NCBI GenBank assembly: GCA_030424865.1 | Contig: JAUHVR010000001.1 | Location: forward strand, 310,001 to 374,000 | Length of the DNA: 64,000 nucleotides | Reading direction: 5' to 3' | From: Alphaproteobacteria bacterium | GTDB taxonomy: Bacteria; Pseudomonadota; Alphaproteobacteria; Rhodobacterales; Rhodobacteraceae | Shown here: piece by piece, positions 54,375 to 64,000 of the stretch | How positions within the stretch are numbered: the first letter of the stretch is position 1 | Layout: each line of letters begins with the position of its first letter | Made by a program: the position numbers and the translations under genes | Notes under the pieces: generated by a model | What the model was told of the DNA's origin: nothing | The model's input: the letters and a program-made list of their open reading frames with translations, nothing else | Databases searched by the model: none

Positions 54375-55517
54375 ATGGACAATATCGCAGGAACCAAATC
54401 TGGCCTCTCGTGGGCAGTCAATCTATCGGTTGTCTTCCTGGTCTTTCTCTGGCTCTTCCCGACCGTCGGTCTGTTGGTGTCGTCGTTCCGTACGGCGGAC
54501 CAGATCGCCAGCTCGGGGTGGTGGGCCTCGCTGGGGACGCAAGAGCTGAACAACCCGGCCATCCGTCTGAGTGGCGAGGAAGTGGCCGAGGGTGACATCT
54601 TTGTTGTCGAAGGCACGCTTTTCCCGGACTCGAGTCCGACCGTCCTGGCCTGGGGCACTTCCTCTCGTGCCACCAAGGCCTTTGGACCGGGCGATACGGC
54701 CGAGCTGTCGAAAGGACGGACCGTCACTGTCGATGCCGAGGGCAACTTCCGCATGACCGCCGAAGAAAGCCAGGAAGGCGCGCGCCTGCCGCGGGTCTTC
54801 ACGACGACCTCGTCGCCGCCCGAGTTCACGTTCGAGAACTACCAGTTGATGCTCTTTGACGACTCGAACCTGGAAGGCATGGCCAAGGCCTTTTTCAACA
54901 CGCTGACCGTGACCATTCCGGCGACGATCATCCCGATCCTCGTGGCGGCCTTTGCGGCCTATGCGCTGGCTTGGATGGATTTCCCGGGACGCGCGCTGTT
55001 GGTGGCGCTGGTCGTGGGCCTGTTGGTTGTGCCGCTGCAACTGGCGCTGATCCCGCTTTTGAAGCTGCATCTCGGGATCGGCATCGGCAAAGGCTACATC
55101 GGCGTCTGGCTTGCCCACACGGGGTTCGGCTTACCCCTCGCGATTTATCTGCTCAGGAACTACATGGTTGGCTTGCCGCGCGACATCATCGAAAACGCCA
55201 AGGTGGACGGGGCGACGGATTTCCAGATCTTCACCAAGATCATCCTCCCGTTGTCGTTCCCGGCCTTGGCGTCCTTTGCGATCTTCCAGTTCCTCTGGAC
55301 CTGGAATGACCTTCTGGTCGCCAAGGTGTTCCTGATCGACTCAACCGGATCGACCACCGTCATGACCAACCAGATCGTCGAGCTTCTGGGCACCCGTGGC
55401 GGTAACTGGGAGATCCTGGCAACAGCGGCCTTCGTGTCGATCGCGGTCCCGCTGGCTGTCTTCTTCGCAATGCAAAGATACCTGGTGCGCGGTCTGTTGG
55501 CCGGCTCCGTCAAGTAA
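54375..55517 (+). CDS. aglG: Alpha-glucoside ABC transporter permease
   Basis: 380 residues. Six core helices with the EAA loop IENAKVDGATDFQIFTKIIL. Between the first and second helix there is a periplasmic domain of about 100 residues (GWWASLGTQELNNPAIRLSG onwards) that is typical for AglG and absent in MalG. GGGGGGAC precedes the ATG. The downstream aglA begins 12 bases later. Confidence 0.92.
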   Translation: MDNIAGTKSGLSWAVNLSVVFLVFLWLFPTVGLLVSSFRTADQIASSGWWASLGTQELNNPAIRLSGEEVAEGDIFVVEGTLFPDSSPTVLAWGTSSRATKAFGPGDTAELSKGRTVTVDAEGNFRMTAEESQEGARLPRVFTTTSSPPEFTFENYQLMLFDDSNLEGMAKAFFNTLTVTIPATIIPILVAAFAAYALAWMDFPGRALLVALVVGLLVVPLQLALIPLLKLHLGIGIGKGYIGVWLAHTGFGLPLAIYLLRNYMVGLPRDIIENAKVDGATDFQIFTKIILPLSFPALASFAIFQFLWTWNDLLVAKVFLIDSTGSTTVMTNQIVELLGTRGGNWEILATAAFVSIAVPLAVFFAMQRYLVRGLLAGSVK

Positions 55518-55529
55518 GAGAGTTTTCTC

Positions 55530-57179
55530 ATGAACAAAGAGGTCAAAATCGACATGTCGAGTGTTTTGGCAGCTGACAAGGACTGGTGGCGCGGGGGCGT
55601 CATCTATCAGATCTACCCGCGCAGTTTTCAGGATAGCACGGGTGACGGCATCGGCGACCTGCGCGGCATCGTGCAGCGCATGGATCACATCGCCTCGCTT
55701 GGGGTCGATGCGATCTGGATCTCTCCCTTCTTCACCTCGCCGATGAAGGACTTTGGCTATGACGTCAGCAATTACTGTGACGTCGACCCGATGTTCGGCA
55801 CGCTGGCCGACTTTGACGCGGTGATCGAGGCGGCCCATGCCCGTGGAATCCGCGTGATGATCGACCAGGTCCTGTCGCATACCTCGGACCAGCATCCCTG
55901 GTTTGCCGAAAGCCGTCAGAGCCGCGACAATGACAAGGCCGACTGGTTCGTCTGGGCGGATCCCAAAGAGGACGGCACGCCGCCCAACAACTGGCTGTCG
56001 ATCTTTGGCGGCCCGGCATGGCAGTGGGATGCGCGCCGTGAGCAGTATTATCTGCACAACTTCCTGACCTCACAGCCGGACCTGAACTTCCATTGCCCGG
56101 CCGTGCAGGATGCGCTGCTGGATGCCGTGCGCTTCTGGCTGGATCGTGGCGTCGATGGCTTCCGCCTGGACACGATCAACTTCTACGTCCACGACAAGGA
56201 CCTGCGCGACAACCCTGCGCTGCCCGTCGACATGCGCGACGACAGCATTGCCCCGCGCGTGAACCCCTACAACCACCAGCATCACCTGTATTCCAAGAAC
56301 CAGCCGGAAAACCTGGCCTTCCTGCGCCGCTTCCGCGCGCTTCTGGACGAATACCCGGCGGCGGCTGCGGTCGGCGAGGTCGGCGACGCCCAAAAGGGGC
56401 TCGAGATCATGGCCGAGTACACCTCGGGCGGGGACAAGGTGCACATGTGCTACAGCTTCGAGTTCCTGTCCAAGCACGCGCCGACCGCTGGCCGCGTGGC
56501 CGAGGTCTGGGACCGCGTCGGATCGGTCATCGACGATGGCTGGGCCTGCTGGGCCTTTTCGAACCACGACGTGGTGCGCCATTCGTCGCGCTGGAACCTT
56601 GGCGATGCCGGCCTGCGCTGCCTGACCACGCTGATGATGACGATGCGCGGCACCGCCTGCATCTATCAGGGCGAAGAGCTGGGCCTGACCGAGGCGGACG
56701 TGGCCTATGAGGATCTGCAGGATCCCTACGGCATCGAGTTCTGGCCCGAGTTCAAGGGCCGCGACGGCTGCCGCACGCCGATGGTCTGGCAGGCGTCGAA
56801 CAGCGATGCGGGTTTCTCGGCCGGGAAGCCCTGGCTGCCCGTGGCCTCGGAACATCTGGGTCGCGCGGTTGAGGCGCAAGAGGGCAACGCAGATGCGATC
56901 CTGCATCACTATCGCCGCGCCATCGCGATGCGCCGCAACGAACTGACACTGGCCAAGGGCGAACAATCGCCTGTAACAACACAAGGTCCGGTTGCCGTGT
57001 TCACCCGCACCCATGACGGCGAAGAAATCTTCTGCGCCTTCAACCTGGGTGAGGCCGAAGCGCCCATCACCCTGCCTGCAGGAGATTGGCAGATGATGGG
57101 CGCCGAGCTCGGCGGCGCGGCACCGGATGCAACAACATTGGCCCCATGGCAGTGCCTTCTGGCACGCCGGGCTATCTGA
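55530..57179 (+). CDS. aglA: Alpha-glucosidase, glycoside hydrolase family 13
   Basis: 549 residues. VIYQIYPRSFQDSTGDGIGD, VDGFRLDTINFYVHD with the nucleophile Asp, VGEVGDAQKGLEIMAEY with the acid/base Glu, and FSNHDVVRHSSRW with the third catalytic Asp show a complete cytoplasmic GH13 enzyme (oligo-1,6-/sucrose-type). No signal peptide. It splits imported alpha-glucosides to glucose for glk. Confidence 0.94.
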   Translation: MNKEVKIDMSSVLAADKDWWRGGVIYQIYPRSFQDSTGDGIGDLRGIVQRMDHIASLGVDAIWISPFFTSPMKDFGYDVSNYCDVDPMFGTLADFDAVIEAAHARGIRVMIDQVLSHTSDQHPWFAESRQSRDNDKADWFVWADPKEDGTPPNNWLSIFGGPAWQWDARREQYYLHNFLTSQPDLNFHCPAVQDALLDAVRFWLDRGVDGFRLDTINFYVHDKDLRDNPALPVDMRDDSIAPRVNPYNHQHHLYSKNQPENLAFLRRFRALLDEYPAAAAVGEVGDAQKGLEIMAEYTSGGDKVHMCYSFEFLSKHAPTAGRVAEVWDRVGSVIDDGWACWAFSNHDVVRHSSRWNLGDAGLRCLTTLMMTMRGTACIYQGEELGLTEADVAYEDLQDPYGIEFWPEFKGRDGCRTPMVWQASNSDAGFSAGKPWLPVASEHLGRAVEAQEGNADAILHHYRRAIAMRRNELTLAKGEQSPVTTQGPVAVFTRTHDGEEIFCAFNLGEAEAPITLPAGDWQMMGAELGGAAPDATTLAPWQCLLARRAI

Positions 57180-57204
57180 TCGACGAAAACGGGAGGGGAC
57201 GGAC

Positions 57205-58289
<1,085 letters not shown>

Positions 58290-58293
<4 letters not shown>

Positions 58294-58907
58294 GGCGTTT
58301 CCTGCAATGCGGTGGCCCGGTACCGGGCCGCCGCCTTGCGCAGCCACCAGGCTGAGCCGAGGATCAGGCCAGTCGCTCCAACCGCGCCCAGCCCGTTCCA
58401 GAGCAACGAGGTGTACTGAGACAGGTTGTCCGCGACACCGTATCCGACAGCGGCATAGGTCAGCGCCCAAAGCGCGGCACCGGGAACCGCTGCCAGCGTG
58501 TAAACCCGCCAGCGCAGACCACCCATCCCGCTAAGATAAGTCGTGTACGGGCCAAGCGGGCTGAGCACCGTGCGGCTTAGAAACACCGCCAGCGCCCCGC
58601 GATGGTCAAGAAAGCGTTCCGCCCTGTCAATCGACCGAGCCAGCCCCGCGCGATGGCGCATGCGCTCAAGCAGTGGACGCCCCCGGTAGAGCCCGATGTG
58701 ATAGGCCACCTGATCCCCAAGCGCGAACCCGGCAAAGGCGCTGGCCGCAACGTGCCAGAACTCAAGATCGCCCGCGGCCGCAAATCCTCCGGCGGCTAGA
58801 ACCAGCGCCGAAGAGGGCAGCGGTACCGCAAGACACGACACAGCGACCGTGCCGAAGATCAGCCAAAGCCCATAGACGGGGACCAGCGCGAGAAGGCTCT
58901 CGATCAT
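58290..58907 (-). CDS. DedA family membrane protein
   Basis: 205 residues with about five hydrophobic segments. PLPSSALVLAAGGFAAAGDL, GDQVAYHIGLYRGRPLLERM and SPLGPYTTYLSGMGGLRWRV are the DedA/SNARE-associated signatures, including the F/Y-x-R/G motif. The family includes polyprenyl-phosphate and lipid flippases. Its start overlaps the stop of the preceding gene by four bases (ATGA), so the two are coupled. Confidence 0.88.
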
Positions 58908-59263
58908 CTCTCGCGCGCCTTTCTGGCCTCTTCTGCGGCTTGCTTCACAAGCGCCTCAAGCGCGGTCAGGGTCAACCCGCGCTTTTCCGCGATGGTCGCC
59001 ATTGTCGGGCGTTCCCCACTGCCCGGTTCTACCTGAAACAGCTCTCGGGCGATCTTGGGTGGGATCTGATATGAGCGGCCCACAAACCTTGGCGTCATCC
59101 AGGGTTCAAGCGGTTGTTGCACATGGGCGGGATGGTTGAAACGCTTGGCGTGGGTCAGAAAGCCAATACCAAACCACCCCAGGGCCAGCAAAGACAGGGC
59201 CAGGACGGCCAACGCCAGTTTCTGGGTCTGCCACAGATGTCGCAAAAGGCCTTGGCCGGGCAT
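58904..59263 (-). CDS. Membrane-anchored protein of unknown function upstream of dedA
   Basis: 119 residues. N-terminal helix (LALAVLALSLLALGWFGIGF) followed by a soluble, basic, Pro-rich segment (HPAHVQQPLEPWMTPRFVGR) and a helical C-terminus (LTALEALVKQAAEEARKARE). The middle VGRSYQIPPKIARELFQVEP looks like a short helix-turn-helix or protein-contact region. Coupled to dedA by ATGA overlap, suggesting a functional link to that flippase-like protein. Confidence 0.68.
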   Translation of the reverse strand: MPGQGLLRHLWQTQKLALAVLALSLLALGWFGIGFLTHAKRFNHPAHVQQPLEPWMTPRFVGRSYQIPPKIARELFQVEPGSGERPTMATIAEKRGLTLTALEALVKQAAEEARKARER

Positions 59264-59377
59264 TCTGTCCCCTTTTTCACTCTTGGGTCAAACGGGCCAG
59301 ATCGCCCGTTCCGTCGCGGAAAGTTTAAGCAGACCTTGCCCCGGTGCGAAACACCGCTTGAGAGGCAGGACACAGGA

Positions 59378-59408
59378 TTGACTTCGTCGGGATGTTCACT
59401 AAAAGTTC
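59378..59408 (+). promoter_or_regulatory. uvrA promoter with SOS box
   Basis: TTGACT (59378-59383), 16 bases, then TAAAAG (59400-59405). GTTC-ACTAAAA-GTTC (59394-59408) is a LexA box overlapping the -10 region, 66 bp before the uvrA start. It is the same motif as at lexA. Confidence 0.8.
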
Positions 59409-59473
59409 CTTAATATTGATTGGAGATCCGGGCCAGTTCCCCTATCTCTTGCTGACCGGAACCCGAGGGTCGC

Positions 59474-62332
59474 ATGCCAGAGCTTAAGAACATCGAAGTG
59501 CGCGGCGCGCGCGAGCACAATCTGAAGAACATCGACGTCGATATCCCGCGCGACCAACTGGTTGTGATCACGGGGCTTTCCGGCTCGGGCAAGTCCTCGC
59601 TGGCCTTTGACACCATCTATGCCGAGGGCCAGCGCCGCTATGTCGAATCGCTGAGCGCCTATGCGCGGCAGTTCCTCGATATGATGGAAAAACCCGATGT
59701 GGATCACATCGCGGGCCTCAGCCCCGCGATTTCGATCGAGCAAAAGACGACATCGAAAAACCCGCGCTCGACCGTTGGCACGGTGACCGAGATCTACGAC
59801 TACATGCGGCTGCTTTTTGCCCGTGTCGGCACGCCCTACAGCCCAGCCACCGGCCTGCCCATCGAGGCGCAGCAGGTGCAGGACATGGTCGACCGCGTCA
59901 TGGGCATGGACGAGGGCACGCGTGCCTATCTGCTGGCCCCGATCGTGCGCGACCGCAAAGGCGAATACCGCAAGGAATTCCTTGAGTTGCGCAAACAGGG
60001 CTTCCAGCGGGTCAAGGTCGACGGGCAGTTCCATGAACTCGATGAACCGCCGACGCTGGACAAGAAGTTCCGCCATGACATCGACGTTGTGGTCGACCGG
60101 ATTGTTGTGAAAGAGGGGATCGAGACACGTCTGGCCGACAGCTTCCGCACCGCGCTGGATCTGGCCGACGGTATCGCGGTTCTGGAAACCGCGCCCCGCG
60201 ACGCCGAGCCCGAGCGCATCACCTTCAGCGAGAATTTTGCCTGCCCCGTCAGTGGCTTCACCATCCCCGAGATCGAACCGCGCCTCTTTTCTTTCAACGC
60301 GCCTTTCGGCGCCTGCCCGGATTGCGACGGGCTTGGCAAAGAGCTTTATTTCGACGAACGGCTTGTGGTGCCCGACCAGACGCTCAAGATCAGCGATGGC
60401 GCCCTGGCCCCCTGGCGCAAGGGAAAATCGCCCTATTTCCTGCAGACCATCGAGGCCATCGCCAAGCACTATGAGTTTGACAAGAACGCCCGCTGGAAAG
60501 ACGTGCCGAAACATGTGCAGCAGGTCTTCCTTTATGGCTCGGGCGACGACGAGATTCCGTTCCGCTATGACGAAGGTGGTCGCGTCTATCAGGTGACCCG
60601 CGTCTTTGAAGGCGTCATTCCGAACATGGAGCGCCGCTATCGCGAGACGGATTCGAACTGGATCCGCGAGGAATTCGAGCGCTACCAGAACAACCGCCCC
60701 TGCGGGACCTGCGAGGGCTATCGCCTGCGGCCCGAGGCGCTGGCGGTCAAGATCGCTGGTCTGCACGTGGGGCAGGTGGTCGAGATGTCGATCCGCCAGG
60801 CCTATGACTGGTGCCAAACGGTGCCCGAGACGCTGACGGATCAGAAAAACGAGATCGCACGTGCGATCCTGAAGGAAATTCGAGAACGCCTTGGGTTCCT
60901 GAACAATGTCGGGCTTGAGTACCTGACGCTCAGCCGCAACGCGGGCACGCTGTCAGGCGGCGAGTCGCAGCGCATCCGTCTTGCCAGCCAGATCGGGTCC
61001 GGTCTGACCGGTGTGCTGTACGTGCTGGACGAACCCTCTATCGGGCTGCATCAGCGGGACAATGACCGGCTGCTGGGCACGCTCAAGAACCTGCGTGATC
61101 AGGGCAACACGGTGATCGTGGTCGAACACGACGAAGAGGCGATCCGCGAAGCCGACTATGTCTTTGACATCGGTCCAGGCGCCGGGGTGCACGGCGGGCA
61201 GGTGGTCAGCCACGGCGCGCCAGCTGCGATTGCGGCGGACGCGGGATCGATCACGGGGCAATACCTTTCGGGGGTGCGCGAGATCGCGGTGCCCGCCACG
61301 CGGCGCAAGGGAAACAAGAAAAAGATCAAGGTTGTCAAAGCCTCAGGCAACAATCTCAAGGACGTGACCGCGGAATTCCCGCTTGGGAAATTTGTCTGCG
61401 TGACCGGCGTGTCAGGCGGCGGCAAATCGACGCTAACCATCGAGACGCTGTTCAAGACCGCTTCGATGCAGTTGAACGGCGCACGTCAGACGCCCGCGCC
61501 CTGCGAGACGATCAAGGGGCTCGAACACCTGGACAAGGTCATCGACATCGACCAGCGCCCCATCGGGCGCACGCCACGGTCAAACCCCGCCACGTATACT
61601 GGCGCGTTCACGCCAATCCGGGACTGGTTCGCCGGCCTGCCCGAGGCCAAGGCCCGCGGCTATAAACCAGGGCGCTTCAGCTTCAACGTCAAGGGCGGGC
61701 GCTGCGAGGCCTGCCAGGGCGACGGTGTCATCAAGATCGAGATGCATTTTCTGCCCGATGTTTATGTGACCTGCGAAACCTGCCATGGGGCCCGGTATAA
61801 CCGCGAGACTCTTGAGATTAAGTTTAAGGGAAAAAGCATCGCGGACGTGCTGGATATGACCGTTGAAGACGCTCAGGAGTTCTTCAAGGCGGTGCCGTCG
61901 ATCCGCGAAAAGATGGACGCGCTGATGCGGGTTGGTCTGGGCTATATCAAGGTCGGCCAACAGGCGACGACCCTGTCGGGGGGCGAGGCGCAGCGGGTCA
62001 AGCTGTCCAAGGAACTGGCCAAACGGTCAACCGGGCGGACGCTTTATATCCTGGATGAGCCGACCACGGGTCTGCACTTTGAAGACGTGCGCAAGCTGTT
62101 GGAAGTCCTGCATGAATTGGTCGAAGGCGGGAACACGGTGATCGTGATCGAACACAATCTGGACGTCATCAAGACCGCCGATTGGATCATCGACATCGGC
62201 CCCGAAGGCGGTGACGGCGGGGGCGAGATCGTGGCCCATGGCACCCCCGAAGACGTGGCCAAGGAACCGCGCAGCCACACCGGGCGTTACCTGGCGCCGA
62301 TGCTGACAAACGGCAAGGTTGCCGCTGAGTAG
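59474..62332 (+). CDS. uvrA: Excinuclease ABC subunit A
   Basis: 952 residues. First Walker [21 protein letters not shown], zinc-finger cysteines (ACPVSGF and [13 protein letters not shown]), ABC signatures [20 protein letters not shown] and [20 protein letters not shown], and a second ATPase [16 protein letters not shown], where the Ser usually before GKST is Gly. DNA-damage recognition in nucleotide excision repair, and SOS induced here. Confidence 0.96.
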   Translation: MPELKNIEVRGAREHNLKNIDVDIPRDQLVVITGLSGSGKSSLAFDTIYAEGQRRYVESLSAYARQFLDMMEKPDVDHIAGLSPAISIEQKTTSKNPRSTVGTVTEIYDYMRLLFARVGTPYSPATGLPIEAQQVQDMVDRVMGMDEGTRAYLLAPIVRDRKGEYRKEFLELRKQGFQRVKVDGQFHELDEPPTLDKKFRHDIDVVVDRIVVKEGIETRLADSFRTALDLADGIAVLETAPRDAEPERITFSENFACPVSGFTIPEIEPRLFSFNAPFGACPDCDGLGKELYFDERLVVPDQTLKISDGALAPWRKGKSPYFLQTIEAIAKHYEFDKNARWKDVPKHVQQVFLYGSGDDEIPFRYDEGGRVYQVTRVFEGVIPNMERRYRETDSNWIREEFERYQNNRPCGTCEGYRLRPEALAVKIAGLHVGQVVEMSIRQAYDWCQTVPETLTDQKNEIARAILKEIRERLGFLNNVGLEYLTLSRNAGTLSGGESQRIRLASQIGSGLTGVLYVLDEPSIGLHQRDNDRLLGTLKNLRDQGNTVIVVEHDEEAIREADYVFDIGPGAGVHGGQVVSHGAPAAIAADAGSITGQYLSGVREIAVPATRRKGNKKKIKVVKASGNNLKDVTAEFPLGKFVCVTGVSGGGKSTLTIETLFKTASMQLNGARQTPAPCETIKGLEHLDKVIDIDQRPIGRTPRSNPATYTGAFTPIRDWFAGLPEAKARGYKPGRFSFNVKGGRCEACQGDGVIKIEMHFLPDVYVTCETCHGARYNRETLEIKFKGKSIADVLDMTVEDAQEFFKAVPSIREKMDALMRVGLGYIKVGQQATTLSGGEAQRVKLSKELAKRSTGRTLYILDEPTTGLHFEDVRKLLEVLHELVEGGNTVIVIEHNLDVIKTADWIIDIGPEGGDGGGEIVAHGTPEDVAKEPRSHTGRYLAPMLTNGKVAAE

Positions 62333-62360
62333 GTCAAAAAAACGTGAGATGAGCTCTTGA

Positions 62361-62379
62361 ATGTAAAAGGCGTTTACAT
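62361..62379. promoter_or_regulatory. Inverted repeat upstream of the DUF2807 gene
   Basis: ATGTAAA (62361-62367) and TTTACAT (62373-62379) are 7-bp arms around AGGCG. It lies 46-64 bp before the DUF2807 gene start, a normal operator position. Sequence is A+T-rich against its surroundings. Confidence 0.35.
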
Positions 62380-62424
62380 ACGTCGTTTGCGTTCTTCAGT
62401 CCTTTTTCGGAGCCTCGTCTTGTC

Positions 62425-63129
62425 ATGACCCCGTCCAACCTTGTTGTCGCTTCTGCCCTTTGCGCCTGTGCCGCGATGCCCGTGCACGCCGCCGAGAAAA
62501 CCTTTGATCTGTCTGGATTTTCCGAAGTCTCGGTCTCTCGCGGGATCAATGTGACGATCGAAACCGGCCCCTTCGCGGTCGAGGCGGAAACCTCGCGTCG
62601 GGGCCTCATGCGGCGGTTGGATGTCTCCGTGCGGGGCGACAAGCTGATCATCACACGGGACAACGGCTGGTCGTTCTTCATGATGGGCATGACAGATCGC
62701 TATGACGTGACCGTCTCGATGCCGGAACTGGAAGCCCTTACTGCGAATTCCGGCTCAAGCGTCAAAGCGGATCTGGATAAACCGGTCGACGCGTTGGATA
62801 TCGACGTGAGTTCCGGCGCACAGGTCGAACTGAGTTTTGCCAATGCGGGCAAACTGTCGGTCGAGGCGTCTTCGGGTTCCAACATCGAGCTGGCAGGCCT
62901 GTGCGGCGACGCGCAGATCGATGCCTCCGGCGGGTCGGACGTCGATGCGGAAGACCTGACCTGCCAGACGGCTGACCTGAGCGCAAGCTCGGGCGCGGAT
63001 ATCGAGATTGCGGTGATTCAGTCGGTTTCGGGCCGTGTGTCCAGTGGTGGCGACATTGACGTCTTTGGCGCGCCAACGATCCTTCAGATGAAGGAATCCA
63101 GCGGTGGCGACATGAAGGTGTCTCAGTAA
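62425..63129 (+). CDS. Secreted DUF2807 (head GIN) domain protein
   Basis: 234 residues. Signal peptide (VVASALCACAAMPVHA), then right-handed beta-helix repeats with alternating Ser/Gly turns (LTANSGSSVKADLDKPVDAL, SSGAQVELSFANAGKLSVEA, SGSNIELAGLCGDAQIDASG), matching the DUF2807 family of putative auto-transporter adhesin-like proteins. Two cysteines (about C160, C180) may pair. Function not established. Confidence 0.83.
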   Translation: MTPSNLVVASALCACAAMPVHAAEKTFDLSGFSEVSVSRGINVTIETGPFAVEAETSRRGLMRRLDVSVRGDKLIITRDNGWSFFMMGMTDRYDVTVSMPELEALTANSGSSVKADLDKPVDALDIDVSSGAQVELSFANAGKLSVEASSGSNIELAGLCGDAQIDASGGSDVDAEDLTCQTADLSASSGADIEIAVIQSVSGRVSSGGDIDVFGAPTILQMKESSGGDMKVSQ

Positions 63130-63139
63130 CGTCCTGATA

Positions 63140-63553
63140 TCACGACCGTTTCAGGGGAACGCCAAACAGCTCCATCCGGTGACCTTTAAGCTGGTAGCCC
63201 AGCTTTTTGGCGATCTTTTCCTGCAGCGCCTCGATCTCGGGGTCGACAAATTCGATGACCTCGCCCGAGTTCATGTCGATCAGGTGATCATGGTGTTCGC
63301 GCTCGGCGTCTTCGTAGCGCGCGCGCCCGTCGCCGAATTCCAGCCGTTCGATGATCCCGGCCTCTTCGAACAGCTTCACGGTCCGATAGACCGTCGCGAT
63401 CGAGATGCCGGCATCCACCTTGGCGGCGCGCGCATGAAGTTCCTCGACATCGGGATGGTCCTTTGACGCCTCAAGCACCTTGGCAATGGTCCGCCTCTGG
63501 CCGGTCATCCGCAGGCCCTTGGCTTCGCAACGTTCGGTGATCGAGTCAGTCAT
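63140..63553 (-). CDS. Fur-family metal-responsive regulator (Fur/Mur)
   Basis: 137 residues. Winged helix GLRMTGQRRTIAKVLEASKD, ISIATVYRTVKLFEEAGIIE, and the metal-binding REHHDHLIDMNSGEVIEFVD. The two C-terminal CxxC structural zinc motifs of E. coli Fur are absent. In Rhodobacteraceae this type acts as the manganese regulator Mur, so Fur versus Mur cannot be decided here. ATG 63553 is the usual N-terminus (MTDSITERCEAKG). Confidence 0.85.
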   Translation of the reverse strand: MTDSITERCEAKGLRMTGQRRTIAKVLEASKDHPDVEELHARAAKVDAGISIATVYRTVKLFEEAGIIERLEFGDGRARYEDAEREHHDHLIDMNSGEVIEFVDPEIEALQEKIAKKLGYQLKGHRMELFGVPLKRS

Positions 63554-63643
63554 CAGTGGTTCCCTGTCAGCGTCCCTGCTTTTGGCAAATGCGACCGCGC
63601 GCGCCAACCCCCGCCGCGCGATTTTAGCGCGACGGTGACGTGT

Positions 63644-64000
63644 TTACACAAGGTCGGGTTCGCGCCCCACGCGGTTGGCCAGCCGTGCGACCGTCAGGCC
63701 CTGAACAATGATCGAGAAGACGACGACGACATAAGTGGCGGTCAGGATCAGCGGCTTCCATTCGCTGTCAGGCAGGCTGAGCGCCAGTGCAACCGAAATT
63801 CCGCCTTTCAGACCGCCCCAGGTCATGATCGGGATCACGCCGCGCGAAAACTCGCGGAACGGTGACAGCAGCAATACGGGCACCGCCACGGCCGCCAGGC
63901 GCGCAATCAGCGCCAGCCCAATCGACAGCACGCCGGTCAGCAGGAACGAAGTGTCAAAGGCGATGGCAAAGACTTCGAACCCGATCATCAGGAACAGCAC
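63644..64000 (-). CDS. Cation:proton antiporter, CPA1 type (5' part outside window)
   Basis: The C-terminal 118 residues of a membrane antiporter. FLMIGFEVFAIAFDTSFLLT, a long helix, then TWGGLKGGISVALALSLPDS, a conserved NhaP-like motif, and TATYVVVVFSIIVQGLTVAR. It exchanges sodium or potassium for protons. The remaining N-terminus and the start codon are beyond the right edge. Confidence 0.85.
   Translation of the reverse strand: MLFLMIGFEVFAIAFDTSFLLTGVLSIGLALIARLAAVAVPVLLLSPFREFSRGVIPIMTWGGLKGGISVALALSLPDSEWKPLILTATYVVVVFSIIVQGLTVARLANRVGREPDLV

Overview
The window reads as a high-G+C chromosomal segment of an alphaproteobacterium, most likely a marine member of the Rhodobacteraceae (Roseobacter group). 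Pointers are the valine-degradation genes with mmsA, the fused indolepyruvate ferredoxin oxidoreductase, an aglEFGAK alpha-glucoside uptake operon, GTTC-N7-GTTC SOS boxes of the alphaproteobacterial type, BolA/CGFS-glutaredoxin, and an endolysin/holin pair placed inside cytochrome c maturation genes. I see no rRNA or tRNA genes, no CRISPR array, no insertion sequence and no integrase. Genes are densely packed: no gap between genes exceeds about 270 bases. This is core and lightly accessory chromosome rather than a plasmid or prophage.

Layout. 1-6.2 kb (all minus): a truncated lipid acyltransferase, a lone fliG, a secreted TPR protein, MarC, then valine catabolism (a 639-residue fusion of 3-hydroxyisobutyryl-CoA hydrolase with 3-hydroxyisobutyrate dehydrogenase, and an acyl-CoA dehydrogenase). 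The last valine step, mmsA, lies at 9.5-11 kb next to a divergent LysR gene. Between them are a YbdK-type ligase, an unusual ribbon-helix-helix/transmembrane/EF-hand protein, a type I copper protein and a small unknown. 12-26 kb: a CBS protein, coaD, a GcvA-like regulator, two tandem gap genes around a 47-residue membrane peptide, YedI, tkt, zapA, grxD-bolA, purL and a secreted orphan. 26-32 kb: LysR and the divergent 1140-residue ior gene, an acyltransferase with a Pho-box-like sequence, and murI. 33-38.3 kb: argC-ccmE-endolysin-holin-ccmF-ccmH. 38.5-46 kb: a DUF2087 protein, an enoyl-CoA hydratase, gltA, gltX, comEC, lexA and aroQ. 46-58 kb: a pentonate dehydratase, then the sugar locus glk-bgl-aglR facing aglEFGAK. 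58-64 kb: DedA, uvrA, a DUF2807 protein, Fur/Mur and a truncated antiporter.

How the parts connect. Three regulatory layers can be read directly from the DNA. A TGTTA-nCGn-TAACA palindrome or near match precedes gap-1, gap-2 and tkt, consistent with one LacI-type central-carbon regulator encoded elsewhere. CAAAGCGCTTTG-type sites precede aglR and aglE and recur at the aglE stop codon, consistent with AglR control of the sugar locus, whose products import alpha-glucosides, hydrolyse them and phosphorylate the glucose. SOS boxes overlap the promoters of lexA and uvrA.

The most notable items are the endolysin/holin pair inside the ccm operon, which resembles the unlinked lysis genes used for gene transfer agent release in Rhodobacter; the RHH-TM-EF-hand protein; the hydrolase/dehydrogenase fusion that still carries the second gene's ribosome binding site; and the shared operator of the gap and tkt genes.
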